Positions 17,934 through 25,686 of a stretch of 42,425 nucleotides of DNA are shown one piece after another. The position numbers were made by a program, and so were the translations under genes. The DNA is from an uncultured Hyphomonadaceae bacterium (GTDB lineage Bacteria; Pseudomonadota; Alphaproteobacteria; Caulobacterales; Hyphomonadaceae): positions 1-42,425 of the forward strand of contig CAJXOF010000020.1 of the NCBI GenBank assembly GCA_913057945.1, written 5' to 3'. The notes beneath the pieces were generated by a model. The model had not been told where the DNA came from. It searched no databases and saw nothing but the letters and a program-made list of their open reading frames with translations. Positions within the stretch are counted from its first letter, which is position 1. Each line of letters opens with the position of its first letter.

Positions 17934-19067
17934 TTATTCCTTCAGCATTTCCCGTGAGATGATGACGCGCATGATCTCATTCGTTCCCTCAAGAATCTGG
18001 TGGACACGCAGGTCTCGCACAATGCGCTCGACTTCATAATCGGCGAGGTAGCCATACCCCCCATGCAATTGGAGCGCCTCATTGGCGACCTTGAACGCAG
18101 CATCGGTGACATAGCGCTTGGCCATGGCACAGAATTTCGTTTTGTCGGGCGCCTCTGCGTCGACCTTGCGGGCAGCTTCATAGAGCAATGACCTGGCTGC
18201 CGAGAGTTCCGTTTCCATGTCCGCGAGCTTGAATTGTGTCGCCTGAAAGTCGGCTATTGCCCGGCCGAATTGCCTGCGGTCCTGCACATAGGCCAAGGCC
18301 CGGTCTAGCGCGTCCTGCGCACCGCCAAGAGCACAGGCAGAGATGTTGAGCCGTCCACCATCCAGACCTGCCATCGCAAAACGAAATCCATGTCCCTCTT
18401 CCCCCACACGATTTGTCTCGGGGATCCGGCAATCATCAAAACTGACCATGGCGGTCGGCTGGGCGCGCCAGCCCATCTTCACTTCCGGCTTACCGAAGGA
18501 CAGACCCGGTACATCCCCGTCGACGACAAAACTTGAAATGCCTCGAGCGCCATCCTCGCTCGTACGCGCCATGACAAGATAAACATCCGAGAAACCAGCC
18601 CCCGAAATGAAAACTTTTGATCCATTGAGGACATAAGCATCGCCATCTCGTTTTGCCGTCGTCCTCAGGCTTGCCGCATCAGACCCGGCTCCTGGTTCTG
18701 TCAGGCAATAGGAGGCAATCAGCTCCGTCGCGGTCAGGCGCGGGACATATTTCGCGCGCAACGCGTCACTGCCGAAATGGTCGATCATCCAGGTCGCCAT
18801 ATTATGGATGGATAGAAAGGCGGCATGGCTGATATCGCCGCGAGAGAGTTGTTCGAAAATCAACGCTGCATCGAATCGACCAAGGCCTGAACCGCCATAT
18901 TCCTCCCTGGTATAAATACCGCCAAACCCAAGGTCCCCCAGAGCCGCCAAGGTCGTGCGTTCGAGATATTCTTCCTTATCCCAACGAGCAGAATTGGGAC
19001 GAAGTTCATGTCTGGCGAAGCTTTCCGCCATTTCTGAAATCAGAGTTTGTTCTTCAGTCAACAACAT
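17934..19067 (-). CDS. Isobutyryl-CoA (branched short-chain) dehydrogenase
   Basis: A 377-residue acyl-CoA dehydrogenase. YCLTEPGAGSDAASL is the FAD/substrate loop, followed by LNGSKVFISGAG. QLHGGYGYLADYEVER and ILEGTNEIMRVIISREML, with the catalytic Glu, close the protein. Its place ahead of the 3-hydroxyisobutyryl-CoA hydrolase and mmsB argues for isobutyryl-CoA to methacrylyl-CoA oxidation in valine catabolism. Electrons go to ETF. It is the first gene of a four-gene run (dehydrogenase, hydrolase, mmsB, ferredoxin reductase) that begins just after a terminator. Confidence 0.9.
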   Translation of the reverse strand: MLLTEEQTLISEMAESFARHELRPNSARWDKEEYLERTTLAALGDLGFGGIYTREEYGGSGLGRFDAALIFEQLSRGDISHAAFLSIHNMATWMIDHFGSDALRAKYVPRLTATELIASYCLTEPGAGSDAASLRTTAKRDGDAYVLNGSKVFISGAGFSDVYLVMARTSEDGARGISSFVVDGDVPGLSFGKPEVKMGWRAQPTAMVSFDDCRIPETNRVGEEGHGFRFAMAGLDGGRLNISACALGGAQDALDRALAYVQDRRQFGRAIADFQATQFKLADMETELSAARSLLYEAARKVDAEAPDKTKFCAMAKRYVTDAAFKVANEALQLHGGYGYLADYEVERIVRDLRVHQILEGTNEIMRVIISREMLKE

Positions 19068-19078
19068 GAATCAACTTC

Positions 19079-19121
19079 AAAAAAAGGGGCGCCTGCACAG
19101 CTATGCATGCAGCAGGCGCCC
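19079..19121 (-). terminator. Rho-independent terminator after the mmsA-hydratase operon
   Basis: Reading the minus strand, a perfect 10-base-pair stem (plus-strand arms GGGCGCCTGC at 19087-19096 and GCAGGCGCCC at 19112-19121) with a 15-base loop is followed by seven T residues. It lies between the enoyl-CoA hydratase stop and the isobutyryl-CoA dehydrogenase start. It separates two minus-strand transcription units of the same pathway. Confidence 0.88.
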
Positions 19122-19173
19122 AGTTCAGCCCGATACGCCCGGAGGAGCACGGTCGGGCCTCAGGAAACACCTG

Positions 19174-19950
19174 TCAGGCATCCCTGAACTTTGGCGCGCG
19201 CTTCTCGATGAAAGCGCTCATGCCTTCCTTCTGGTCTGCGGTTCCGAACAGGCCCTGGAACAGGCGGCGTTCGAACTTCACGCCTTCTGCGGTGGAGACT
19301 TCCAGCGCGCGGCCGACCATTTCCTTGGCGGCCATGATGGACGGGATGGAATAGCCGGCGATTTCCTTCGCCGCCGCCATCGCCGTGTCCATCAGCGTAT
19401 CATGCTCGACGACGCGGGAGACGAGGCCGATCCGGTCAGCTTCGGCGGCATCGATCATCCGGCCGGTCAGCACCATGTCCATGGCTTTCGCCTTGCCGAC
19501 GGCCTTGGTCAGGCGGATCGAGCCGCCCATGCCTGGCGTGACACCCAGCTTGATTTCCGGTTGTCCGAACTTCGCCTTGTCGGAAGCGATGATCATGTCG
19601 CACATCATGGCCAGTTCACAGCCGCCGCCGAGGGCGAAGCCGTTCACCGCCGCGATCACCGGCTTGCGACAGGCCGCGAACCGGTCCCAACCAGCGAACA
19701 TGTCGGTCAGATAGACGTCCGAAAATGTCTGCGGTCCCATTTCCTTGATGTCGGCACCGGCAGCAAAGGCGCGGCCCTCGCCGGTCAACACGCTGACGGC
19801 AATGTCCTTGTCGCGGTCGATACGCGCGAACACATCTGCCACTTCTGCCATGACTTCCTGGTTCAGCGCATTCAGGCTGTCCGGCCGGTTGATCGTGACC
19901 AGCGCAATGCGGTTCGAATGTTCAAAAGTGATCGTGTCGTAAGGGCTCAT
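19174..19950 (-). CDS. Enoyl-CoA hydratase (short-chain, methacrylyl-CoA likely)
   Basis: A 258-residue crotonase. Both catalytic glutamates are present, in GFALGGGCELAMMCD and in FGQPEIKLGVTPGMGG, as in active hydratases. AGADIKEM is the oxyanion region. It follows mmsA by three bases. In this context it would hydrate methacrylyl-CoA to 3-hydroxyisobutyryl-CoA, linking the dehydrogenase and hydrolase encoded downstream, though general short-chain activity is possible. A terminator ends its transcript. Confidence 0.92.
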   Translation of the reverse strand: MSPYDTITFEHSNRIALVTINRPDSLNALNQEVMAEVADVFARIDRDKDIAVSVLTGEGRAFAAGADIKEMGPQTFSDVYLTDMFAGWDRFAACRKPVIAAVNGFALGGGCELAMMCDMIIASDKAKFGQPEIKLGVTPGMGGSIRLTKAVGKAKAMDMVLTGRMIDAAEADRIGLVSRVVEHDTLMDTAMAAAKEIAGYSIPSIMAAKEMVGRALEVSTAEGVKFERRLFQGLFGTADQKEGMSAFIEKRAPKFRDA

Positions 19951-19953
19951 GCT

Positions 19954-21453
19954 TCACCCCATCGTCGGAATGATAAACGCCTGGTCGCCAATGTCGCCTT
20001 CGGGCCAGCGCTGGGTGACGGTCTTGATCTTTGTCCAGAACCGTACGCCTTCCGGGCCATGCTGGTTGGTATCGCCAAAGGCCGACCGCTTCCAGCCCCC
20101 GAACGTGTGATACGAGACCGGCACCGGGATCGGCACGTTCACGCCGACCATGCCGACATTGACCTGGGCAGCGAATTCGCGCGCGGCGCGGCCATTCGAG
20201 GTAAAGATCGCGACACCGTTTCCGTATTGGTGATTGCTCGGCAGCGCGGCGGCCTCTTCCAGCGTCTCGGCGCGAACCACCTGCAGGACCGGACCAAAGA
20301 TCTCTTCCTTGTAGGATTGCATTGTCGGCTTCACATTGTCGAACAGGTTCGGCCCGATGAAATAGCCATTCTCATTGCCCTGCAGCTTCAGGCCGCGACC
20401 GTCGAGCACGAGGTCTGCGCCTTCATCGACGCCCATCTGGATGTAGCTTTCGACCTTGGCCTTGTGCGCGGCCGAAACGACCGGGCCATAATGCGCGTCC
20501 GCATCGGTCGAGACTCCAACCTTCAGGTTGCGCGCCGCATCCACCATGCGCTCCACGAACTCGTCGCCGGTCTTCTTGCCGACGGTGACGGCCACCGGCA
20601 GCGCCATGCAGCGTTCGCCCGCCGAGCCATAGGCCGCGCCGACAATGTCCTTTACCGCCTGCTCCATGTTGCAGTCGGGCATGATGATGCCGTGGTTCTT
20701 TGCCCCGCCCATGGCCTGCACGCGCTTGCCGTGTGCTGTGCCAGTCGAATAGACATATTGTGCGATGTCGGAGGATCCGACGAAACTGACGGCCTTGACG
20801 TCCGGATGGGTCAGGATGGCATCGACAGCCACCTTGTCGCCATTGACCACGTTCAGCACGCCTTCCGGTGCGCCGGCCTCGAGAAAAAGCTCGCCGAGGC
20901 GCATGGGCACGGAGGGGTCCTTCTCGGACGGCTTGAGGATGAAGGTATTGCCGCAGGCAATCGCCACGGCGGCCATCCAGCACGGGATCATGGCCGGGAA
21001 GTTGAACGGTGTGATGCCGGCCACAACGCCCAGCGGCTGGCGCATGGAATAGACGTCAATGCCGGGGCCTGCGCCCTCGGTGTACTCGCCCTTCTGCAAA
21101 TGCGGGATACCGCAGGCGAACTCGACCACATCGATGCCGCGCTGCACGTCACCGCGCGAGTCCGCAACCACTTTGCCATGCTCGGCCGACAACAATTCGG
21201 CCAGCTCATTGATATTGGCTTCCAGCAGGCGCTTGAATTCGAACATCACCCGCGCGCGGCGCTGGGGGTTCATCATCGACCAGGCCGGGAACACCTCTGA
21301 CGCATTCATGACAGCTTGGGAAACCTCATTGCTCGTCGCCAGCGCGACGCGGGCCTGAACCTCGCCAGTGTTGGGATTGTAGATGTCGCCGAACCGGCCG
21401 GACGTGCCGGTGACAGACTTTCCGCCAATCAGATGATCAATTGTCCGCACCAT
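19954..21453 (-). CDS. mmsA: Methylmalonate-semialdehyde dehydrogenase (CoA-acylating)
   Basis: A 499-residue aldehyde dehydrogenase of the MMSDH class. It opens with TIDHLIGGKSV, and has ITPFNFPAMIPCWM, FVGSSDIAQYVYSTG, and the active-site Cys in GSAGERCMALPVAV, which together distinguish the CoA-acylating group. It converts methylmalonate semialdehyde to propionyl-CoA and CO2 with NAD+ and CoA, the last specific step of valine degradation. The ATG at 21453 has a purine-rich AGAGGG site and gives the standard family length; an in-frame upstream start would run through the regulatory region. A divergent LysR gene is 110 bases away. Confidence 0.95.
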   Translation of the reverse strand: MVRTIDHLIGGKSVTGTSGRFGDIYNPNTGEVQARVALATSNEVSQAVMNASEVFPAWSMMNPQRRARVMFEFKRLLEANINELAELLSAEHGKVVADSRGDVQRGIDVVEFACGIPHLQKGEYTEGAGPGIDVYSMRQPLGVVAGITPFNFPAMIPCWMAAVAIACGNTFILKPSEKDPSVPMRLGELFLEAGAPEGVLNVVNGDKVAVDAILTHPDVKAVSFVGSSDIAQYVYSTGTAHGKRVQAMGGAKNHGIIMPDCNMEQAVKDIVGAAYGSAGERCMALPVAVTVGKKTGDEFVERMVDAARNLKVGVSTDADAHYGPVVSAAHKAKVESYIQMGVDEGADLVLDGRGLKLQGNENGYFIGPNLFDNVKPTMQSYKEEIFGPVLQVVRAETLEEAAALPSNHQYGNGVAIFTSNGRAAREFAAQVNVGMVGVNVPIPVPVSYHTFGGWKRSAFGDTNQHGPEGVRFWTKIKTVTQRWPEGDIGDQAFIIPTMG

Positions 21454-21524
21454 TCCAATACCCTCTAGTATGATTGTTTTACTTTTTCTATCATTCGGCT
21501 CACCCTCCGGTAAACGGAACAAAA

Positions 21525-21551
21525 TGCAGGTGACACCTGCATTAATGCAGG
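21525..21551. promoter_or_regulatory. Overlapping perfect palindromes at the LysR / mmsA divergent promoter
   Basis: TGCAGGTGACACCTGCA (21525-21541) has perfect 8-base arms around a single A. CCTGCATTAATGCAGG (21536-21551) is a perfect 16-base palindrome. They share one CCTGCA half-site, giving three alternating TGCAGG/CCTGCA half-sites. The array ends 12 bases before the LysR ATG and 72 bases before mmsA. It is very probably the binding site of the adjacent LysR protein, covering its own leader and so allowing autorepression. Confidence 0.75.
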
Positions 21552-21563
21552 CAAGAGATGTTT

Positions 21564-22433
21564 ATGAACTGGGACGATCTGAAAATCTTTCTCGATGTCA
21601 CGCGGCAACCCAAGCTGGAGGGGGCAGCAGCTCACTTGCAGATGGATGCCACCACGATCAGCCGCCGCATCAAACGGCTGGAACAGGAACTCGGCGTGAC
21701 CTTGTTTGAGCGCACACGGCGCGGACATGTCCTCACACCCGCGGGCGAGCGGCTGACCTCTCAGGCCGAGGCCATGGAATCCGTCTCTCTGGATATTCTG
21801 TCCGAAACAGCTTCCGAACGGAGTGCCGCCGGTCGTATTCGGCTGGGGGTAACCGAAGGACTTGGCTCGGCTGTGATCGCGCCTGCTCTGAAACACTTCA
21901 AGCATAGCCATCCGAAGATCGATATCGATCTCATTTCCCTGTCAGGCTTTGTCAGTGTGCCAAAACGGCAGGCCGACATGTCCATCCTGCTGACCCGCCC
22001 GGCGGCAGGTCGGCTCAAGGTCCGCAAACTGTCAGACTATTCTCTGCGTCTCTATGGAAGCCGAGATTATTTCGAAGAAAGCCCGTCCATCGCCTCGCGG
22101 TCCGACCTACAGGACCATACGCTGATCGGCTATGTGGATGATCTGATCTATTCGTCCCAGCTGCGCTATTTCGATGAACTCCTGCCTGGCCTCAGGCCCC
22201 ATATCTGCAGTCCGAGTATTCTTTCCCAGCTTGAAATTGTCGCCTCGGGGGCCGGATTGGGCATATTGCCGGTCTTTATGGCCCAGAAACTCCCTGCCCT
22301 TGTACCCGTCCTGCCTGACGACATCCTTGTAACCCGGTCATTCTGGCTAGCCGTGCATCAGGACGTCGCGTCACTGACCCGGAATCGATTGATGATCGAG
22401 TTTCTGGGTGATCTGATGAACCATCTTCCCTAG
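21564..22433 (+). CDS. LysR-family regulator, probable regulator of mmsA
   Basis: A 289-residue LysR protein. MNWDDLKIFLDVTRQPKLEG, then AAAHLQMDATTISRRIKRLE and QELGVTLFERTRRGHVLT, form the winged HTH. The effector domain follows from about residue 88. Start at 21564 is chosen because AAGAG is six bases upstream and the MNWDDLKIFL opening is the usual one for this branch; an ATG six bases earlier is possible. It is divergent from mmsA, with the three-half-site palindrome array between them, so it likely responds to a valine or isobutyrate intermediate. Confidence 0.88.
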   Translation: MNWDDLKIFLDVTRQPKLEGAAAHLQMDATTISRRIKRLEQELGVTLFERTRRGHVLTPAGERLTSQAEAMESVSLDILSETASERSAAGRIRLGVTEGLGSAVIAPALKHFKHSHPKIDIDLISLSGFVSVPKRQADMSILLTRPAAGRLKVRKLSDYSLRLYGSRDYFEESPSIASRSDLQDHTLIGYVDDLIYSSQLRYFDELLPGLRPHICSPSILSQLEIVASGAGLGILPVFMAQKLPALVPVLPDDILVTRSFWLAVHQDVASLTRNRLMIEFLGDLMNHLP

Positions 22434-22469
22434 ATGCATATTGGGGTGTCCAGACTAGTGGCGGATTGG

Positions 22470-23159
22470 TCATGGTCTCTCAATCGAGAACAATTTGCGA
22501 AATGCTTCGTCCCCGCTGCGCGAGAAAGACACAATACGGGTTTGCTCAACACGCTTGACCCAGGACAATTCTTCGAAACGGATCAGGAAAGCCCGCCCCA
22601 GGCTTCCTGCCAGATGCGATCTGCGTTCGCTCCAGTCCAGACACTCACGACAGAGCGGCGCGCGTGCGCTGTGCAAGACATCAAGCTCGATGTCGAAATC
22701 CCGGGCGAAGGCCGCTCCTGCATCGGTCAGAATCAGGTCATCACCCTTCAGGACAAGATGCCCCTTGGCCATCAGGCTGTCGAACATCTGCGTGGCCAGC
22801 GCGCCGGCCAGATGATTGTAACAGACGCGTGCCTGACGCAATTGCGCATCCTTCGGACCGGTGCGCCTGCGCAAATGACCGACTCCCGCCGCCAAGCCCA
22901 TCACCCCTTCGAGTAACCGGGCCACGTCTTCATTGGCCAGAGCATAATACTTGTGCCGCCCCTGTTTGCGGGGGCGCAACAGACCGCCGGTATGGAGCTT
23001 GGACAGATGTGAGCTGGCTGTCTGAATCGTGACACCTGCCTCTTCGGCCAGTTCGCTGACGGTCAGCGCTTTACCACTCATCAACAGGGTCAACATGTTC
23101 GCGCGGGCCGGATCGCCGATCAGGGTCGAAACATAAGCGATGTCGGGACCTTCACGCAT
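22470..23159 (-). CDS. ArsR-family helix-turn-helix regulator
   Basis: A 229-residue ArsR/SmtB-type winged-helix protein. The DNA-binding part reads LTVSELAEEAGVTIQTASSH then LSKLHTGGLLRPRKQGRHKYYAL. The C-terminal extension of about 120 residues contains CRECLDWSERRSHLAGSLG, typical of a long-ArsR subgroup seen beside small monooxygenase-like genes. Classical metal-binding CxC motifs are absent from the recognition helix region. It is divergent from NIPSNAP and ABM genes, with an inverted repeat just upstream of its own start. Confidence 0.85.
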   Translation of the reverse strand: MREGPDIAYVSTLIGDPARANMLTLLMSGKALTVSELAEEAGVTIQTASSHLSKLHTGGLLRPRKQGRHKYYALANEDVARLLEGVMGLAAGVGHLRRRTGPKDAQLRQARVCYNHLAGALATQMFDSLMAKGHLVLKGDDLILTDAGAAFARDFDIELDVLHSARAPLCRECLDWSERRSHLAGSLGRAFLIRFEELSWVKRVEQTRIVSFSRSGDEAFRKLFSIERP

Positions 23160-23161
23160 AG

Positions 23162-23177
23162 TTCGACCTTTATCGAA
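23162..23177. promoter_or_regulatory. Inverted repeat upstream of the ArsR gene
   Basis: TTCGA-N6-TCGAA is a perfect inverted repeat starting three bases before the ArsR start codon, in the 75-base gap shared with the NIPSNAP gene. Bound protein would block ArsR translation start or elongation, fitting autorepression. Only position and symmetry support it. Confidence 0.5.
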
Positions 23178-23234
23178 GCATCAGACGGAGAAAATCCTCT
23201 AGTGTGAACAAACCAGTTCTGGAAGGATTCTCTT

Positions 23235-23564
23235 ATGCTGACTTGTATCATACGCTATCAAATCGATCCGACAAAGAAGTCCCAGTTCGAACAATATGCC
23301 CGCAATTGGGGACAAGCGATCCCCCGCTGCGGCGCAGATCTGATCGGGTATTACGCACCTCATGAAGGTTCGTCGACACTCGCCTATGGCATCTACAATG
23401 TTTTGGATCTTGCAGATTACGAGGCGTATCGCGCACGATTGGCCGCAGACCCCCTCGGAAGGGAGAATTACGAGTTCGCACAGAAAGAAAAATTCCTGCT
23501 CCGCGAAGACAGGACATTCCTGACATTGGCCTCCGCGCCGCACAATCTCGGTACCGCATCATGA
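23235..23564 (+). CDS. NIPSNAP-family protein
   Basis: A 109-residue ferredoxin-like alpha/beta-barrel protein. MLTCIIRYQIDPTKKSQFEQYARNWG opens the domain, and YEAYRARLAADPLGRENYEFA closes the typical NIPSNAP repeat. Biochemical function of bacterial members is not established. It overlaps the next gene by four bases (ATGA) and is divergent from the ArsR regulator. GGAAGGA lies seven bases before the ATG. Confidence 0.85.
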   Translation: MLTCIIRYQIDPTKKSQFEQYARNWGQAIPRCGADLIGYYAPHEGSSTLAYGIYNVLDLADYEAYRARLAADPLGRENYEFAQKEKFLLREDRTFLTLASAPHNLGTAS

Positions 23565-23908
23565 TCGCAGTGATTTTCGAGGCGGAACCGGCCGAAGGAC
23601 AAAAGGACGCGTATTTCGACCTCGCACGCAAGATTCGGCCAATGCTGGACCAAATCGAAGGCTTCGTGTCCGTCGAGAGATTTCAAAGCCTTACCGATCC
23701 ACGCAAGATTTTGTCCTTGTCCTTTTTCGAGGACGAAACCGCTTTAGCGCGATGGCGTACACTCAGTGCGCATCGCGCCGTCCAGAAGCGGGGACGTGAC
23801 GATATCTTCGACACTTATCGCCTGCGCATCGCAAGCGTGATCCGCGATTATGGCATGTTTGATCGTACTCAGGCTCCAACCGACAGTCGGGAGGCCCATA
23901 CCGAGTGA
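23561..23908 (+). CDS. Antibiotic biosynthesis monooxygenase (ABM) domain protein
   Basis: A 115-residue dimeric alpha/beta-barrel protein. MIAVIFEAEPAEGQKDAYFD, LDQIEGFVSVERFQSLTDP and SFFEDETALARWRTLSAHRA are typical of the ABM/YgiN family of cofactor-free oxygenases and haem-degrading relatives. Translation is coupled to the NIPSNAP gene by a four-base overlap. Both proteins have the same fold class, so they might form a hetero-oligomer; this is inference. The ArsR gene is probably their repressor. Confidence 0.85.
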   Translation: MIAVIFEAEPAEGQKDAYFDLARKIRPMLDQIEGFVSVERFQSLTDPRKILSLSFFEDETALARWRTLSAHRAVQKRGRDDIFDTYRLRIASVIRDYGMFDRTQAPTDSREAHTE

Positions 23909-23943
23909 AGCGAAATTAAGGCCTGTTACCTGCGTGGTCTGAC

Positions 23944-24048
23944 TGCCTGCAAGACAGCCAGGCCATGCAGGCAATGTCCCTGGTTTGAACCTTCCGGTCT
24001 GCAGGAGGGCGCCAAGGCTGAGCCAGGTGGTGACCTCCCAGGGAGGTC
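23944..24048. repeat. Two inverted repeats between the ABM and crotonase genes
   Basis: In the 265-base gap between convergent genes there is TGCCTGC-N16-GCAGGCA (23944-23973) and a perfect 17-base palindrome GACCTCCCAGGGAGGTC (24032-24048). Neither is followed by a T run on either strand, so they are poor intrinsic terminators. They could be bidirectional termination hairpins or a dispersed repeat. No coding sequence is recognisable in the gap. Confidence 0.45.
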
Positions 24049-24173
24049 CCTCCAGACGGCAGACCTTCGGCAAGGAAGACTCCTTTGTCGGGCCAAGGCG
24101 GGAGAACTCAGGACAAATACCTGACCTCACGCACAGGTCTGATGCTCGCTGAATTTGGGTGACCGGTCTGCCC

Positions 24174-24926
24174 TCACATCCCCGGCCTGCCCGGCAAGAC
24201 AATGTCTGACGGCGCCCGCGCCCCCGATGTGTAGGCTTCGATCGTCAGCTCCCGGTCGATCGCTTCCTGGATGGCGGCTATGGCAGGATAGCGCAGGCGT
24301 CTCTTGGCGAGGGCGTGGGAAGGTCGGTGGACGGCTTTCATGCCTTCCAGAATAAGGGAGAGCTCCGTATCGAGCGCTTCTGGCGCGACAACCCGGTCCA
24401 GCAGGCCTGCTTCCAGCGCAGCCTCTGGTGTGAACATTTCACCGAGCGCCACGGTGCGGCTGAGCCAGGCCGGATGCATCCGGCTGCGGGCCAGCTCGAC
24501 CGCAAAACCTGGCGGGGCGATGCCGATCGCCACTTCATTCAGTCCCATGCGATGGTTGCCCGCACTGGCAAGCCGCAAGTCGCAGGCGAGCAGGAGGAAC
24601 GTGCCCATCGGATAGGCATGCCCCTGCATCACACCAAGGGTCGGATGCGGAAATGCCATCAGGCGCAAAGCGAGCTCTGCCCCGCCCCTCACCATGTCGA
24701 GGCTTGCCTGCGCGTCATTCGCAGCGAATATTTTCAGGTCAAACCCGGCGGAAAAAATACCCGGTCGCGCGGATTGCAGCACGACAATGGCCGCATCCTG
24801 TTCGGCCCGGTCCAGCGCTTCGCCGATCTCGGCCAGCATGGCGGTGGACAGGATGTTCACCTTGCCATCATTCATCGTGATCGTCGCAACTCCGTCCTGA
24901 TAGGCGTATGCAATCCTGCCTGACAT
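24174..24926 (-). CDS. Crotonase/enoyl-CoA hydratase family protein, atypical
   Basis: A 250-residue crotonase. The first oxyanion-hole loop is FSAGFDLK. In the second loop, QGHAYPMGTFLLLACDLRLAS aligns with the GGGCELAMMCD of the hydratase at 19174, so Phe occupies the place of the first catalytic Glu. The second Glu is kept in GLNEVAIGIAPPG. Loss of the first acid suggests isomerase, hydrolase or another crotonase reaction rather than ordinary hydration. It is divergent from a TetR gene, whose operator-like sequence lies between them. Confidence 0.85.
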   Translation of the reverse strand: MSGRIAYAYQDGVATITMNDGKVNILSTAMLAEIGEALDRAEQDAAIVVLQSARPGIFSAGFDLKIFAANDAQASLDMVRGGAELALRLMAFPHPTLGVMQGHAYPMGTFLLLACDLRLASAGNHRMGLNEVAIGIAPPGFAVELARSRMHPAWLSRTVALGEMFTPEAALEAGLLDRVVAPEALDTELSLILEGMKAVHRPSHALAKRRLRYPAIAAIQEAIDRELTIEAYTSGARAPSDIVLPGRPGM

Positions 24927-24957
24927 GAAATCCTCCTGCGTGTTGGTCAGCCTCTGG

Positions 24958-24985
24958 ATTGACGAGCTGATGTAGACCAGTCAAT
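24958..24985. promoter_or_regulatory. Operator-like element between the crotonase and TetR genes
   Basis: TAGACCAGTCAA (24973-24984) followed by ATATATAT resembles the LmrA/YxaF box known from Bacillus: a TAGACC/GGTCTA core next to an AT run, recalled from the literature rather than checked. An additional inverted repeat ATTGAC-N16-GTCAAT spans 24958-24985. The TetR protein encoded 22 bases downstream is of the LmrA/YxaF type, which makes the match meaningful. Confidence 0.6.
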
Positions 24986-25007
24986 ATATATTTGAAGGAG
25001 ATGTCTG

Positions 25008-25589
25008 ATGCCGGCCACCCCCAAGCACCGCGCCCCCATCATCAATGCGGCGGTTACCCTGTTCAGGCGGCAGGGATATGCCGGCACGGGGCTCAATGAC
25101 ATTGTCGACGCCAGCGGCGCCCCGAAGGGCTCGCTCTATCATTACTTCCCCAAGGGGAAGGCCTCCATCGCGACCGCGGCCATCGAGGAAGCTGGCCTCC
25201 GGGTTGCCAGGACCGTGACGGACCTTGCAGAAAAGACCGGGTCCACGGCCGAACTCCTGCGCGCGCATGCCCGCCTGCTGGCCGGATGGATGAAAGCCTC
25301 GCGCTTCCGGGATGGCTGTCCGATCACGACGGTCTTGCTCGAAATGGCCCCGGGAGACCGCGCCGTGACCGAAGCGGGACGCACGGCCTATGCAGCCAGA
25401 ACCGCCATCCTCACGGACAAGCTCGTCTCGGATGGCTTTTCCCGCACCGCCGCTGCGCGATTGGCCATTCTTTGTGTCTCAGCCCTGCAGGGCGCGCTCA
25501 TCCAGGCACGTGTCGACCAGAGCGGCCGCCCGCTCGAACTGGCCGCCGATGAATTGGGAAGGCTGCTGGAGACGACGCCGAAAGCCTGA
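25008..25589 (+). CDS. TetR-family regulator, LmrA/YxaF type
   Basis: A 193-residue TetR protein. The HTH reads APIINAAVTLFRRQGYAGTG then LNDIVDASGAPKGSLYHYFP. The C-terminal part with RFRDGCPITTVLLEMAP and LAILCVSALQGALIQARVDQS is characteristic of the LmrA/YxaF subgroup. It is divergent from the atypical crotonase gene and likely represses it and itself through the element at 24958-24985. GAAGGAG lies upstream of the ATG. Confidence 0.9.
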   Translation: MPATPKHRAPIINAAVTLFRRQGYAGTGLNDIVDASGAPKGSLYHYFPKGKASIATAAIEEAGLRVARTVTDLAEKTGSTAELLRAHARLLAGWMKASRFRDGCPITTVLLEMAPGDRAVTEAGRTAYAARTAILTDKLVSDGFSRTAAARLAILCVSALQGALIQARVDQSGRPLELAADELGRLLETTPKA

Positions 25590-25686
25590 CCCGCTGCATC
25601 GGACCAGGCTCGCTGTAGCCCACGCGGCACGAGGCCCCCCTGCCAGGAGGGTCAATCAGAATGCAAAATTGTCCTGCGCTGCTAGA

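Noticed and set aside
18955..21300. A 781-codon open frame on the plus strand
   Set aside because: It lies opposite the hydratase and mmsA genes, whose motifs are complete. The translation is low-complexity, rich in His, Arg and Asp, typical of the antisense of high-GC genes.
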